Of a DNA stretch of 64,000 bases, positions 9,153-17,186 are shown piece by piece. The notes beneath the pieces were generated by a model. It saw nothing but the letters and a program-made list of their open reading frames with translations, was not told the DNA's origin and did no database searches. The stretch's first letter is position 1. Each line of letters begins with the position of its first letter. Source of the DNA: Heyndrickxia shackletonii (GTDB lineage: Bacteria > Bacillota > Bacilli > Bacillales > Bacillaceae_C); assembly GCF_001420715.1 (NCBI RefSeq), contig NZ_LJJC01000006.1:260548-324547 (forward strand), written 5' to 3'. A program made the position numbers and the translations under genes.

Positions 9153-9245
9153 TTAAATTCTCCTTAACTTTTCACGAAATGAATTCTTCATTGATTATAT
9201 GATACAATGTATTTTACAAATTTGCCTAAAAAAGATGGAGGAATA

Positions 9246-9713
9246 ATGTTAACTTTTGAAGAAAAACTAGCGATTGCGGAATCATTTCCAGAATTACAAA
9301 GAAAGAACGTGTCCTTGGGACGAGTGAATTTTCACTATGAAGAAAGTGTTTCCGATAAGAAAAATGTTGTCTATCATCTTCATCCAAACGGAAATGGATT
9401 TGTATATGGGGAATTTTTAAGCGAATATGACACTGATGAACGAGGAATGGTTAATATTCGAGATTTTTCCGAAGATGAGCTGCGGACTATCATTGAAAAG
9501 TCCATTTTGTCCTTGTCCAGAACGCTCGAGGAAGCTGCGATTGTGGAGGATTATCCTGAAGAAAAGTGGAAAAATGATGAAGGACATACATTAATCCTCG
9601 TAAATGAGGATGATATGTGGAATGTCTATGCGGGGTTGAACCTTGATGGGACGTTTAATTCCTATGGGGAGGCAGCAGAATACTTACATGAAGAGGGATT
9701 CGAACGAGCTTAG
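9246..9713 (+). CDS. Uncharacterised acidic cytosolic protein
   Basis: 155 residues, rich in Glu and Asp, with no signal peptide, membrane segment or motif I can name. It begins LTFEEKLAIAESFPEL and has a conserved-looking central YHLHPNGNGFVYGEF. The ATG at 9246 follows GGAGGA closely; the frame open from 9207 lacks a site and overlaps the probable promoter. Codon use resembles the neighbours, so I take it as real. It stands alone between the divergent amidase gene and the convergent methyltransferase gene. Confidence 0.75.
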   Translation: MLTFEEKLAIAESFPELQRKNVSLGRVNFHYEESVSDKKNVVYHLHPNGNGFVYGEFLSEYDTDERGMVNIRDFSEDELRTIIEKSILSLSRTLEEAAIVEDYPEEKWKNDEGHTLILVNEDDMWNVYAGLNLDGTFNSYGEAAEYLHEEGFERA

Positions 9714-9729
9714 AGCAGTGTTTTTTCCT

Positions 9730-9804
9730 GAATGGACCGAATTTTTATCGGAATAGCCCGAAATGTTGCTCGAACGGACCGAAATTACCCTCGAATGGAC
9801 CGAA
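9730..9804. repeat. Tandem degenerate repeat, four units with 21-bp period
   Basis: The core GAAYGGACCGAA (variant GAATAGCCCGAA) starts at 9730, 9751, 9772 and 9793, exactly 21 bp apart. It lies between two convergent genes, just before their shared terminator. Confidence 0.85.
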
Positions 9805-9851
9805 ACAGGACTATATACCTATACGAATAATGAAAAACTGAACCAAATGAT

Positions 9852-9890
9852 AAACCCCTTACGTTGAATTATTCTAACATAAGGGGTTTT
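9852..9890. terminator. Bidirectional terminator between convergent genes
   Basis: AAACCCCTTA(C)GTT and AAC(A)TAAGGGGTTTT form a long stem with A-run and T-run on opposite sides. It serves the gene ending at 9713 and the methyltransferase gene ending at 9894. Confidence 0.85.
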
Positions 9891-9893
9891 ACT

Positions 9894-11090
9894 TTATCCT
9901 AACTTTTCTATAAATACAACTTTCAAATAGTTACCCTCTTTAAACTCCGGTATTGTCCGAAAATCTTCCGGCAAAGAGAATTCCTCTCTCAACTTATATT
10001 TCACACCAGATTCCTTGAAAGCTGCATCGATAAATCCCTTAAATTTCCTCATATCAAACGTACTGCAATTCGTTGATGCCACAATGATTCCCTTGTCTTC
10101 TGTAATCGAAATCGCATCTTTTAATAGATTTTTGTAATCCTTTGCGGCACTAAATGTATGTTTTTTTGATTTAGCGAAGCTTGGAGGGTCAAGGATTACC
10201 ATATCAAATTGCAATCCTTTCCTAACCGCATACTTAAAATAATGAAAAACATCTTCCACTATAATATCTTGCTTTTCAGCATCGATTCCGTTTATTGTAA
10301 ACTGCTCAGTGGTTTTCGCTTTACTTCGATTCGCAACATCAACACTAGTTGTTTTTGAAGCACCGCCCACAGCAGCAAACACAGAAAATGCTCCTGTATA
10401 GGAAAAGAGATTAAGGACCGTCCTATTCTTAGCATATTGATCACGAATGGTTTTTCGAACCTCACGCTGATCCAAAAATACCCCAACCATTGCACCCTCG
10501 TTCAAATAGATCGCAAAGTTGACCCCATTTTCTTTTACTAAGATTGGAAAATTGCCCCGTTCCCCCATGACAAAATCATCATCTTCTATGTATTGACCTT
10601 TTGTGTCAAAGCGCTTTTTTTCATAAACACCTTTAAATTCAACAAGTTTCTCCAATACCTGTAGAACGAATGTCTTAAAATGATAGATTCCTTTACTATA
10701 CCAATTAATCACATAATAGCCATCGTAATAATCGATAATCAGACCGCCTATTCCATCGCCCTCGCCATTAAAGACTCGGAATGCAGTCGTCTCGGAATCT
10801 TCGAAGAAATGCTCCCTTTTCTTAAATGCGGCACTTAATTTCTTCTCAAAAAAACTCTCGTTTATTTCCTCTTTTTCTTTTTGCGTTAGTACCCATCCAT
10901 ATCCTTTGTTCTGCCGTCCAACATACCCCTTCGCAATAAACTGTTTGCGCTCATCTACCAGTTTAATGATAATCCCTTCGTTATCTAATCCACTAATATT
11001 TGCCAATGAATCTTTTATAATGAGCGGATATCCTTTTTTATATTGATTTACATATTTTGCTTTTACTTGTACGCTTACCTCTCTATTCAT
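9894..11090 (-). CDS. ywbD: RlmI-like class I SAM-dependent rRNA methyltransferase (YwbD type)
   Basis: 398 residues with the three-part layout of the RlmI family: an N-terminal PUA-like RNA-binding domain (about 1-75), a linking domain containing the GEGDGIGGLIIDYY element, and a Rossmann methyltransferase domain with the SAM motif NLFSYTGAFS and catalytic DPPSFAKSK. Family members methylate C5 of a cytosine in 23S rRNA (RlmI: m5C1962 in E. coli). B. subtilis YwbD is the nearest named relative; its target is assumed rather than known. The ribosome binding site is weak (GGACGG), and the gene lies 22 bases after modB, so it may be read from the same transcript. Confidence 0.87.
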   Translation of the reverse strand: MNREVSVQVKAKYVNQYKKGYPLIIKDSLANISGLDNEGIIIKLVDERKQFIAKGYVGRQNKGYGWVLTQKEKEEINESFFEKKLSAAFKKREHFFEDSETTAFRVFNGEGDGIGGLIIDYYDGYYVINWYSKGIYHFKTFVLQVLEKLVEFKGVYEKKRFDTKGQYIEDDDFVMGERGNFPILVKENGVNFAIYLNEGAMVGVFLDQREVRKTIRDQYAKNRTVLNLFSYTGAFSVFAAVGGASKTTSVDVANRSKAKTTEQFTINGIDAEKQDIIVEDVFHYFKYAVRKGLQFDMVILDPPSFAKSKKHTFSAAKDYKNLLKDAISITEDKGIIVASTNCSTFDMRKFKGFIDAAFKESGVKYKLREEFSLPEDFRTIPEFKEGNYLKVVFIEKLG

Positions 11091-11112
11091 GAAAACCGTC
11101 CAATCTACAACA

Positions 11113-11778
11113 TTATTTTTCCGATTTCCTATTTATATTAATGATCATTAACATAAAAAAGGAAATCACGATTATACATCCAACCCATGCCCAGGCAAGC
11201 TTCATATTCCCCGCATCAATAGCAAGATAAACTGCCGTTGGAAGCGTTTGGGTTTTGCCGGGAATATTCCCAGCAAACATTAAGGTAGCTCCGAACTCTC
11301 CAAGTGCGCGTGCGAAGCTAAGAATTCCTCCGGAAATAATGGATTTAAATGCAAGCGGAAGCAAAACAAACAAAAAAATAACTCTTCTATTTGCCCCATC
11401 TACTTTCGCGGCTCCCACAATGTCCGAATCAATTGCTTCAAATCCCGTTTTAGCGGATTGATACATGAGCGGAAACGCCACAACCGCTGCTGCAATCACT
11501 GCCGCACTGAATGTGAATATAAGAGACTGGTGAAAAACCCACTCATAAAGCTTTCCGATAGGACTATTTTTGCCAAAAGTGACAATTAATAAAAATCCCA
11601 CTACGGATGGCGGTAAAACTAGCGGCAGCAAAAACAACGTTTCCACCACACTCTTCCCCTTGAACTTTTTACCCGCCATCATAGCTCCCAAGCATACTCC
11701 AACTATAAGGACGATGATTCCAGATATAATTGCTACCTCAATGGATACTTTAACTGGTGACCAAAAATCATGGACCAT
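11113..11778 (-). CDS. modB: Molybdate ABC transporter permease ModB
   Basis: 221 residues with five or six membrane segments and the permease EAA-type loop (DIVGAAKVDGANRRVIFLFV) that docks the ATPase. This matches ModB over its whole length, including FARALGEFGATLMFAGNIPG, which is diagnostic for the molybdate/tungstate branch. The ATG at 11778 follows AAAGGA. There is no modC in the window, and the upstream modA is a decayed remnant, so this permease has lost its local binding protein. It could still work with partners elsewhere, or it may be on the way to loss. A molybdopterin enzyme lies at 48007-49077. Confidence 0.92.
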   Translation of the reverse strand: MVHDFWSPVKVSIEVAIISGIIVLIVGVCLGAMMAGKKFKGKSVVETLFLLPLVLPPSVVGFLLIVTFGKNSPIGKLYEWVFHQSLIFTFSAAVIAAAVVAFPLMYQSAKTGFEAIDSDIVGAAKVDGANRRVIFLFVLLPLAFKSIISGGILSFARALGEFGATLMFAGNIPGKTQTLPTAVYLAIDAGNMKLAWAWVGCIIVISFFMLMIININRKSEK

Positions 11779-11781
11779 TCT

Positions 11782-11989
11782 CTACAATCCTTTAAACCTA
11801 TATTTTCTCAACACTTCCAGATTCTTATAGATAGTCAAACTTGTTCATAATGCTTAATATTTTTCACGATTCCTGCAAACAGTCGTAACAATCCTTACCT
11901 TTTTAGATAAAAGTGCATTCGTTTTGTAAACGATCCCCGCATCGTCATTGGCAAGACTCCACATAGTTCAATACTTGCCTAACAAAACT
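11782..11989 (-). pseudogene. modA: Decayed C-terminal remnant of modA (molybdate-binding protein)
   Basis: Reading the minus strand in shifting frames recovers ModA pieces in the right order. SFVRQVLNYVES comes from about 11989, then a frameshift, then LANDDAGIVYKTNALLSKK and VRIVTTV (about 11955-11876). After further breaks a KF-DYL fragment follows, and the C-terminus LEVLRKYRFKGL with stop TAG lies at 11820-11782, three bases before modB. Several stops and shifts interrupt it, and the N-terminal two-thirds, including the signal peptide, is absent. The order and placement directly upstream of modB leave little doubt that an ancestral modAB operon has decayed. Confidence 0.85.
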
Positions 11990-12030
11990 TATTTACTATA
12001 TAGTAACATTTATCTGTTCGAATTTATTAA

Positions 12031-12064
12031 AGAAAAAAGATCAGCTCTTAAAAAAGAACTGATC
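12031..12064 (-). terminator. Terminator of sspH
   Basis: GATCAGTTCTT / AAGAGCTGATC stem on the minus strand (one G-T pair) followed by six T, eleven bases after the sspH stop. Confidence 0.88.
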
Positions 12065-12074
12065 CTCTTCCTTT

Positions 12075-12254
12075 CTAATGCTCTATTAATTCATTTACAG
12101 AAACCTCTTGTTCATTCTCAGGCTGATCGAGGGGATAAATTCGGGCGGTTTCCCCCTTTTCATCGACATTTTGGATATAGACTGGGGTTCCATTATATGT
12201 AACATTTGCCATCACGGGGGAACTTGCTATTTCTTGAGCACGTTGTCTATTCAT
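12075..12254 (-). CDS. sspH: Small acid-soluble spore protein, class H (SspH)
   Basis: A 59-residue gene on the minus strand. The protein starts MNRQRAQEIASSPVMANVTY and contains the family pattern PVYIQNVDEKGETARIY; this lines up along its whole length with B. subtilis SspH. SspH-type proteins are made in the forespore and bind to the spore core. GGAGG lies ten bases before the ATG at 12254, and a terminator follows, so it is monocistronic. Its presence shows a spore-forming host. A forespore sigma-G promoter is expected upstream, but I did not identify one with confidence. Confidence 0.93.
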   Translation of the reverse strand: MNRQRAQEIASSPVMANVTYNGTPVYIQNVDEKGETARIYPLDQPENEQEVSVNELIEH

Positions 12255-12322
12255 TTTAATTAAGCCTCCTTTTCTAGGTATTATCCTCTCATTACAGAAG
12301 AAGGATTATTCCTTTATCAGAC

Positions 12323-12352
12323 AAAAACCCTCATCAGGCACTGAGGAGGGTT
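12323..12352 (-). terminator. Terminator of inhA
   Basis: AACCCTC and GAGGGTT arms on either side of a 13-base loop; on the minus strand the stem is followed by five T. Confidence 0.83.
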
Positions 12353-12359
12353 AAAAATC

Positions 12360-14777
12360 TTATTTATAAACTAATATCTTACCAACAGTTCCATCCGAAC
12401 TTTGCCCCGTAACACGGACCTTCAAGCCATAGCTTGTAATATTTCGTCCAACATCAGGATTTTCCGGATTCGAATAATTTTGACTGTCATCAAATATAGC
12501 ATTCTTTTGAGTGAAGTTGTCCTTTAGATAGAATGATTTATCACCAATTGTCACATCAGTTCCCTTCTCTGTATTAAATGCTGCGTCATGAACCTGATAG
12601 CTATTGGAAGCTAAGCATTTATTCGCGTCGCAAACTGTCCCCAATTTATCATGCCACACGTTATTATGCTGATCGGCATCTACAACACCAAGGAATCCAT
12701 CGCCAGGATGGTAACCCGGTCCTGTCCAGTTGTTATCGAATGCATTATCTACATACCAAACCACTAAACCTGGATCAAACGAAAGCATGGTTCCTCGTTT
12801 GTTAATATGTGCAAGACCGGAGTCGGAACCGTTATGTGTTCTCCACTCAAGCAAATAATAATGTTTCGTATATTTATTACCGTCTGACTTTTTAAAGCCG
12901 CCACTTAAATCAAATTTCGGTGTTCCTTCAGCATCATCTGATAATATATTTTTCCCGTCCGCCGTAACATTGATATCATCCTCAAAAAACCCTGGTTCAG
13001 CTACATATTGATCGGATTTATAATGGAAGCTTATTTGAACTTTTTGTCCGACATAAGAAGTTAAATCGACTTTCGCATCTTTCCATCCGTTAGAATCACC
13101 AGTAATTCCATTGCCTAGATTTGCCCCATTAGGGTTAGACTTTGTTGAAATGGAAGGAACCTCTACACCCTTTCCGTTCACTTCTACATAGGCATAATCA
13201 AAATCCTGTTCAATAGAGTACCATGTTTTAAAGGATAATTCGGCACTTTTGGCATTGGTTAAATCAACTGTTGCGGTCATCTTCGTATCCAGATTATTAT
13301 CACTTCCACCAAAATACTCCGCTGCTCCGCTTGTAGGTTTGTTAATCGCTTGCTTTTTATCAGGCAGATTAATCTTCACTACATCGTTATTTGTACCTTT
13401 TGAACTTGCTTCATCGAGAAGAAGCTCCGTACCTTTTGAAGTTACATCTTTGAAATCCATCTCTGTTCCTGTTTGCCAGTTTGGCGTAAAATCAGGAGTT
13501 GTCATGGAAGTCTGTAAATATTCCTTATCATACGGGCTAAATCCTGAAGGCTCTGTACCTGGAATTGCACCGGTCCAGCTTCCGCTTGACATGATAGACC
13601 AGTTGCTGACAGGCTCACCCGAACCGCTGTATAAAGTATCATATTCATCCGGTAAGCCTAGGTTATGTCCGAATTCATGAGCGAAAACGCCTGCTGCCCC
13701 ATCTTCCGGTTGCACAGTATAGGCATATCCAGCTAATTGTCCGCCCCAATATGGCACATCCGTTTTTGTATTTGGAATCGGAGAAACACCGCCTAGATCC
13801 CAGCTATGAGACCAAATCGCATCTCCACCAATTTTCCCTCCGCCGGCTTCTTCCCCAACACCAGAGTGAATGACCATTAAGTGATCAATAATACCATCTG
13901 GCTCTCTTGTGTTCCCATCACCATCTAGATCATATGGATCTTCTTTATCGAATTTGCTCAAATCACCTATTGCAGGATCTTTTGCAGCTGCAGCTAATGC
14001 TTCTCTAATTAAAGCCCTAGGATTAGCATCATTACCACCAGATGCGCTATGTTTGCCATAGTAAGCTGCTGGATATTTCGCAGTATACCAACCTGCAACC
14101 GCTCCATCCACCGTATAGCTGCCGCCTGATTGCTGCTCATAAAATTGCTTCATAGAAATTTTCGTTTTACCATCTGGTCCTACATAACCATTGTCGCCGA
14201 ATATCATATCCTGATAATGCTGATGCGAATATGCATCCTGCCCGCTATAATACATATCCGTTTCTTCCGGCGTTAATTGCCCATGCGGTAAATCAGGAAA
14301 ATCGATTAATAGAACGAGAACTTCATCCTTTCTTTCTTTCCCGTCCCATTTTTCTGGTTGAACAGGTGCTACAACCGATTGTTTTGCCTGCCCGTTTTTA
14401 TTTCCCTTCCCTTTATAAATCCCATTACTATCCATTTTTTGCTTCATTGCTTCTTTAACAGCTGCAGCATTTCTGGCAAACGAATTTGTTTCCTTCGAAG
14501 AACCTGCAGCTAACGCCATATTATGCAAATACTTCTGCAGTGCCTTATCTTCTTCCGCAGGTGATGCATCCTTTGCAATAGTGCCATTTTTCTTTAGCAT
14601 CTCAATTAGACGATCACTATTGGCAACTCCTAAATCAATCGGCGCTACATCACTAGCCACAGAACTTTTTACATTTGGTGCTGCTGCCTTTTCCGCATGG
14701 ATTCCTACAGCAAATGAACTAATTACAAGCCCTGCTGATAACAATGGAACACTTAATTTCTTCTTCCAGTCTCCCAA
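12360..14777 (-). CDS. inhA: Immune inhibitor A, secreted M6 zinc metalloprotease
   Basis: 805 residues. There is a Sec signal peptide (KKK then a hydrophobic stretch to about 28) and a propeptide to about 145. The M6 catalytic domain has zinc motif HEFGHNLGLPDEYD (H367, E368, H371), and a calcium-type loop DLDGDGNTREPDG lies near 285. C-terminal beta domains include the VEVNGKGVEVPSI region and a C-terminal YDSQN-type stretch. The length and layout match InhA of the B. cereus/thuringiensis group, which degrades host antimicrobial peptides and is exported. The start is TTG at 14777 behind a G-rich stretch; this is the weakest part of the call. It stands alone. Confidence 0.93.
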   Translation of the reverse strand: MGDWKKKLSVPLLSAGLVISSFAVGIHAEKAAAPNVKSSVASDVAPIDLGVANSDRLIEMLKKNGTIAKDASPAEEDKALQKYLHNMALAAGSSKETNSFARNAAAVKEAMKQKMDSNGIYKGKGNKNGQAKQSVVAPVQPEKWDGKERKDEVLVLLIDFPDLPHGQLTPEETDMYYSGQDAYSHQHYQDMIFGDNGYVGPDGKTKISMKQFYEQQSGGSYTVDGAVAGWYTAKYPAAYYGKHSASGGNDANPRALIREALAAAAKDPAIGDLSKFDKEDPYDLDGDGNTREPDGIIDHLMVIHSGVGEEAGGGKIGGDAIWSHSWDLGGVSPIPNTKTDVPYWGGQLAGYAYTVQPEDGAAGVFAHEFGHNLGLPDEYDTLYSGSGEPVSNWSIMSSGSWTGAIPGTEPSGFSPYDKEYLQTSMTTPDFTPNWQTGTEMDFKDVTSKGTELLLDEASSKGTNNDVVKINLPDKKQAINKPTSGAAEYFGGSDNNLDTKMTATVDLTNAKSAELSFKTWYSIEQDFDYAYVEVNGKGVEVPSISTKSNPNGANLGNGITGDSNGWKDAKVDLTSYVGQKVQISFHYKSDQYVAEPGFFEDDINVTADGKNILSDDAEGTPKFDLSGGFKKSDGNKYTKHYYLLEWRTHNGSDSGLAHINKRGTMLSFDPGLVVWYVDNAFDNNWTGPGYHPGDGFLGVVDADQHNNVWHDKLGTVCDANKCLASNSYQVHDAAFNTEKGTDVTIGDKSFYLKDNFTQKNAIFDDSQNYSNPENPDVGRNITSYGLKVRVTGQSSDGTVGKILVYK

Positions 14778-14806
14778 AACTACTTCCCCCCATCATGATA
14801 ATAATA

Positions 14807-14957
14807 AAAGCGCAAGCGCCTTGCTCATCGGCGTACGGATTTCGTAGTCTTCGACTGAGATAAAGGAAACACAGCGAGGTAGTTCACGAGCTGATGTTGA
14901 CTTATCGTAGGGAGGAGACGGAGAAATCCGCTAGCCGATAGGCGCTGAAGCTAGACA
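14807..14957. repeat. Dispersed repeat R1, longest copy (about 150 bp)
   Basis: It starts AAAAGCGCAAGCGCCTTGCT and ends GCTAGCCGATAGGCGCTGAA plus GCTAGACAG. The ends are imperfect inverted repeats (GCGCCTTGCTCATCGGC against GCCGATAGGCGC). Fragments recur at 29316, 34851, 39043, 42424 and 49082. There is no coding capacity; it looks like a non-autonomous MITE- or REP-type element. Confidence 0.82.
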
Positions 14958-15275
14958 GAGTCTAGACTTGTTAAATGATCTTTGAAATAAAAAACTTATA
15001 CTTTTTTAACTCTAAAAATAATCGTCCCAGACGGATCTGAACATCCCTCCAATGCTCCGTCAAAAAATAATTTTTATATGTTATACAATTCAGAATTTAT
15101 GAGAAAAAATCCTTCATCGAATTTTGTCACAAGAAGAAAATGATTCGATAGTATTTGACCTATTTCTATCAATCTCATTCCAAGGTCCTGTTAGGCATAA
15201 GTAAAAGGTCCCTTTTCGCTAGAAAGTTTTGTAGAATGCCTAAAAACTACTCATTTTAATGAAGCGCCTCAAAAC

Positions 15276-15320
15276 AAAAAAATCTCCCGGAAAGTAATAT
15301 TGCACCCTTTCCAGGAGATT
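15276..15320 (-). terminator. Terminator of the yfiB-yfiC operon
   Basis: AATCTCC(C)GGAAAG and CTTTCC(A)GGAGATT form a 13-bp stem with one mismatch; on the minus strand it is followed by a run of T. Confidence 0.87.
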
Positions 15321-15325
15321 ATATT

Positions 15326-17185
15326 TTATGATTCGATCGCATTCTCCATATTTTTAAATTGATTAAAAAACATACTATAATATCTTCCTTGCTTCTCCAT
15401 CAGCTGATCATGGTTTCCTTTCTCCATAATTTCCCCATGATCCACGACCATAATGGTGTCCGCATCCCTAATCGTATTCAAACGATGGGCGATAATGAAG
15501 CTCGTACGACCCTGCATGATATTCAATAATGCCTCTTGAATATGGAGCTCTGTCCGAGTATCAATACTGCTTGTCGCTTCATCTAAAATAAGCAATGAAG
15601 GTTTAGATAAAATAACCCTTGCAATCGCGAGCAGCTGCCGCTGACCTTGGCTTAAATTTCCCCCATTCTCTGATAACATCGTGTCATACTTCAATGGTAG
15701 CCTGTTAATAAAAAGATCGGCATTCGCCATTGCTGCTGCCCTTTCCACTTCCTCATCGGTAGCATCCGGGTTTCCATACATAATATTTTCTTTAATCGTT
15801 CCTGAAAACAAGTACGTATCCTGGAGAACAATACCAAAGCATCTTCTTAAACTGTCTCTTGTGTACTCCCTTATATCACGGCCATCAATGTAAATACTCC
15901 CGCTCGTCACATCGTAAAATCTGGTTAAAAGATTTATAACGGTGGTTTTACCGGCTCCAGTTGGGCCAACTAACGCGGTGCTAGTGCCCACTTGGGACTC
16001 GAAATTAATATTTTTTAGAATAGGCACATCAGGTCTGTAACCGAAGCTGACATCCTTAAATACAACATGACCCTTTGGATTTTTTAATTCGACTGCATTC
16101 GGTAAATCCTCCGGTTCCTCTTGTTCATCTAAAATTTCAAAAACTCGTTCTGCGCCGGCAACACCTGATTGCAACACGTTAAAAATATTAGCAAGATCAT
16201 TAAGCGGTCTGACAAACTGTCTGGAATAGCTTAAGAAGCTGGCAATTACCCCTACTGTGATCATGCTTTTCACCGCTAAAATACCGCCGACAATGGCAAC
16301 CGCAGCAAATCCAATATTATTAATTACGTTCATGATTGGCATTAAAAATCCCGAAAAAATTTGTGCCTTCAGACCAACTTTTCGTAACGCTGTATTTACT
16401 TCCTCGAATTCCTCTATTGCCTTTTCTTCATGGTTAAATGCTTTTACTACTTGAATACCGGAAATAGTTTCTTCTATATGACCGTTTAATTTTCCAAGCT
16501 GTGCTTGCTGATTTTTAAACAAGATACTTGTCCTTTTAGCAATAGACCTGGTTAATAAATAGACTAATGGCACGGTAATAAGACTGGCTATTGTCAAAAT
16601 GGGACTCAATACAAGCATCATAATGAAAGAACCCAAAATAACAATGGAACCGGACATTAATTGAGTTGTTGACTGAGAAATGGTATTGCTTACATTATCT
16701 ATATCATTCGAGAGTCTGCTCATTAATTCCCCATGCGTACGATTATCAAAAAACGCAACTGGGAGTTTCTGCAGTTTTTCAAATAAAGATCTCCTTAAGC
16801 CTTTTACAATTCGTTGGGACACCCCGGCCATTAGCCAGCTTTGCAAAAAGGTAAGAACACCATCTGCAATATACGTAACCAATAGAACGAGAATCATAAT
16901 CTCCAGCAGTCCAAAATCAACCTTACCACCTTTTGCGGACATAGCATCAATTGATTTTCCAAGCAGATACGGAGCCGACAGTGTAAGGGCGGAATCAATA
17001 ATAATAAACAGAAATACCGTTGATAATAGTTTTCGTTCCTTCCCAATATAAAACCATAATCTTTTCAGGGTTCCTTTAAAATTCTTCGGCTTTACTACCG
17101 GTGCTCCTCTCCCGCGTCTGAAATTTCCTCCCGGCCTAAGAGGCGGTGCCTGCTGTCCTCTATTTTCATTTCTTTCCTGCGACAT
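15326..17185 (-). CDS. yfiC: YfiC-type ABC exporter half-transporter, canonical-site partner
   Basis: 619 residues: a polar, glycine/arginine-rich N-terminal tail (GGNFRRGRGAPVVKPKNFKG), a six-helix exporter domain, and an ATPase domain with Walker A GPTGAGKTT, a variant signature LSQGQ, Walker B LLILDE and the H-loop in IIAHRLN. It matches B. subtilis YfiC. The catalytic Glu and His are intact here while its partner YfiB lacks both, which is typical of heterodimeric exporters with one degenerate ATP site. AAGGAGGTG lies nine bases before the ATG, and one base separates the start from the yfiB stop. The substrate is unknown; such pairs export drugs or lipids. Confidence 0.92.
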   Translation of the reverse strand: MSQERNENRGQQAPPLRPGGNFRRGRGAPVVKPKNFKGTLKRLWFYIGKERKLLSTVFLFIIIDSALTLSAPYLLGKSIDAMSAKGGKVDFGLLEIMILVLLVTYIADGVLTFLQSWLMAGVSQRIVKGLRRSLFEKLQKLPVAFFDNRTHGELMSRLSNDIDNVSNTISQSTTQLMSGSIVILGSFIMMLVLSPILTIASLITVPLVYLLTRSIAKRTSILFKNQQAQLGKLNGHIEETISGIQVVKAFNHEEKAIEEFEEVNTALRKVGLKAQIFSGFLMPIMNVINNIGFAAVAIVGGILAVKSMITVGVIASFLSYSRQFVRPLNDLANIFNVLQSGVAGAERVFEILDEQEEPEDLPNAVELKNPKGHVVFKDVSFGYRPDVPILKNINFESQVGTSTALVGPTGAGKTTVINLLTRFYDVTSGSIYIDGRDIREYTRDSLRRCFGIVLQDTYLFSGTIKENIMYGNPDATDEEVERAAAMANADLFINRLPLKYDTMLSENGGNLSQGQRQLLAIARVILSKPSLLILDEATSSIDTRTELHIQEALLNIMQGRTSFIIAHRLNTIRDADTIMVVDHGEIMEKGNHDQLMEKQGRYYSMFFNQFKNMENAIES

Positions 17186-17186
17186 T

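Larger units (their letters stand above)
14778..15325. other. Intergenic region of about 550 bp between inhA and yfiC
   Basis: The first 180 bp is the dispersed repeat described at 14807-14957. The rest (about 14960-15275) is AT-rich with no frame, ribosome binding site or RNA structure that I can support. The inhA promoter must lie near or within the repeat. The region ends with the yfiC terminator. Confidence 0.6.

Noticed and set aside
9730-9804. 21-bp arrays considered as CRISPR
   Set aside because: Units are degenerate, there are no distinct spacers of 30 bp or more, and no cas genes are present.
13249-13680. 143-codon plus-strand frame inside inhA
   Set aside because: It is the shadow of the protease gene; no start site or family pattern.
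14807-14957. R1 considered as a structured non-coding RNA
   Set aside because: Other copies are broken in different places and lie in unrelated contexts, which fits a dispersed repeat better than a conserved RNA.
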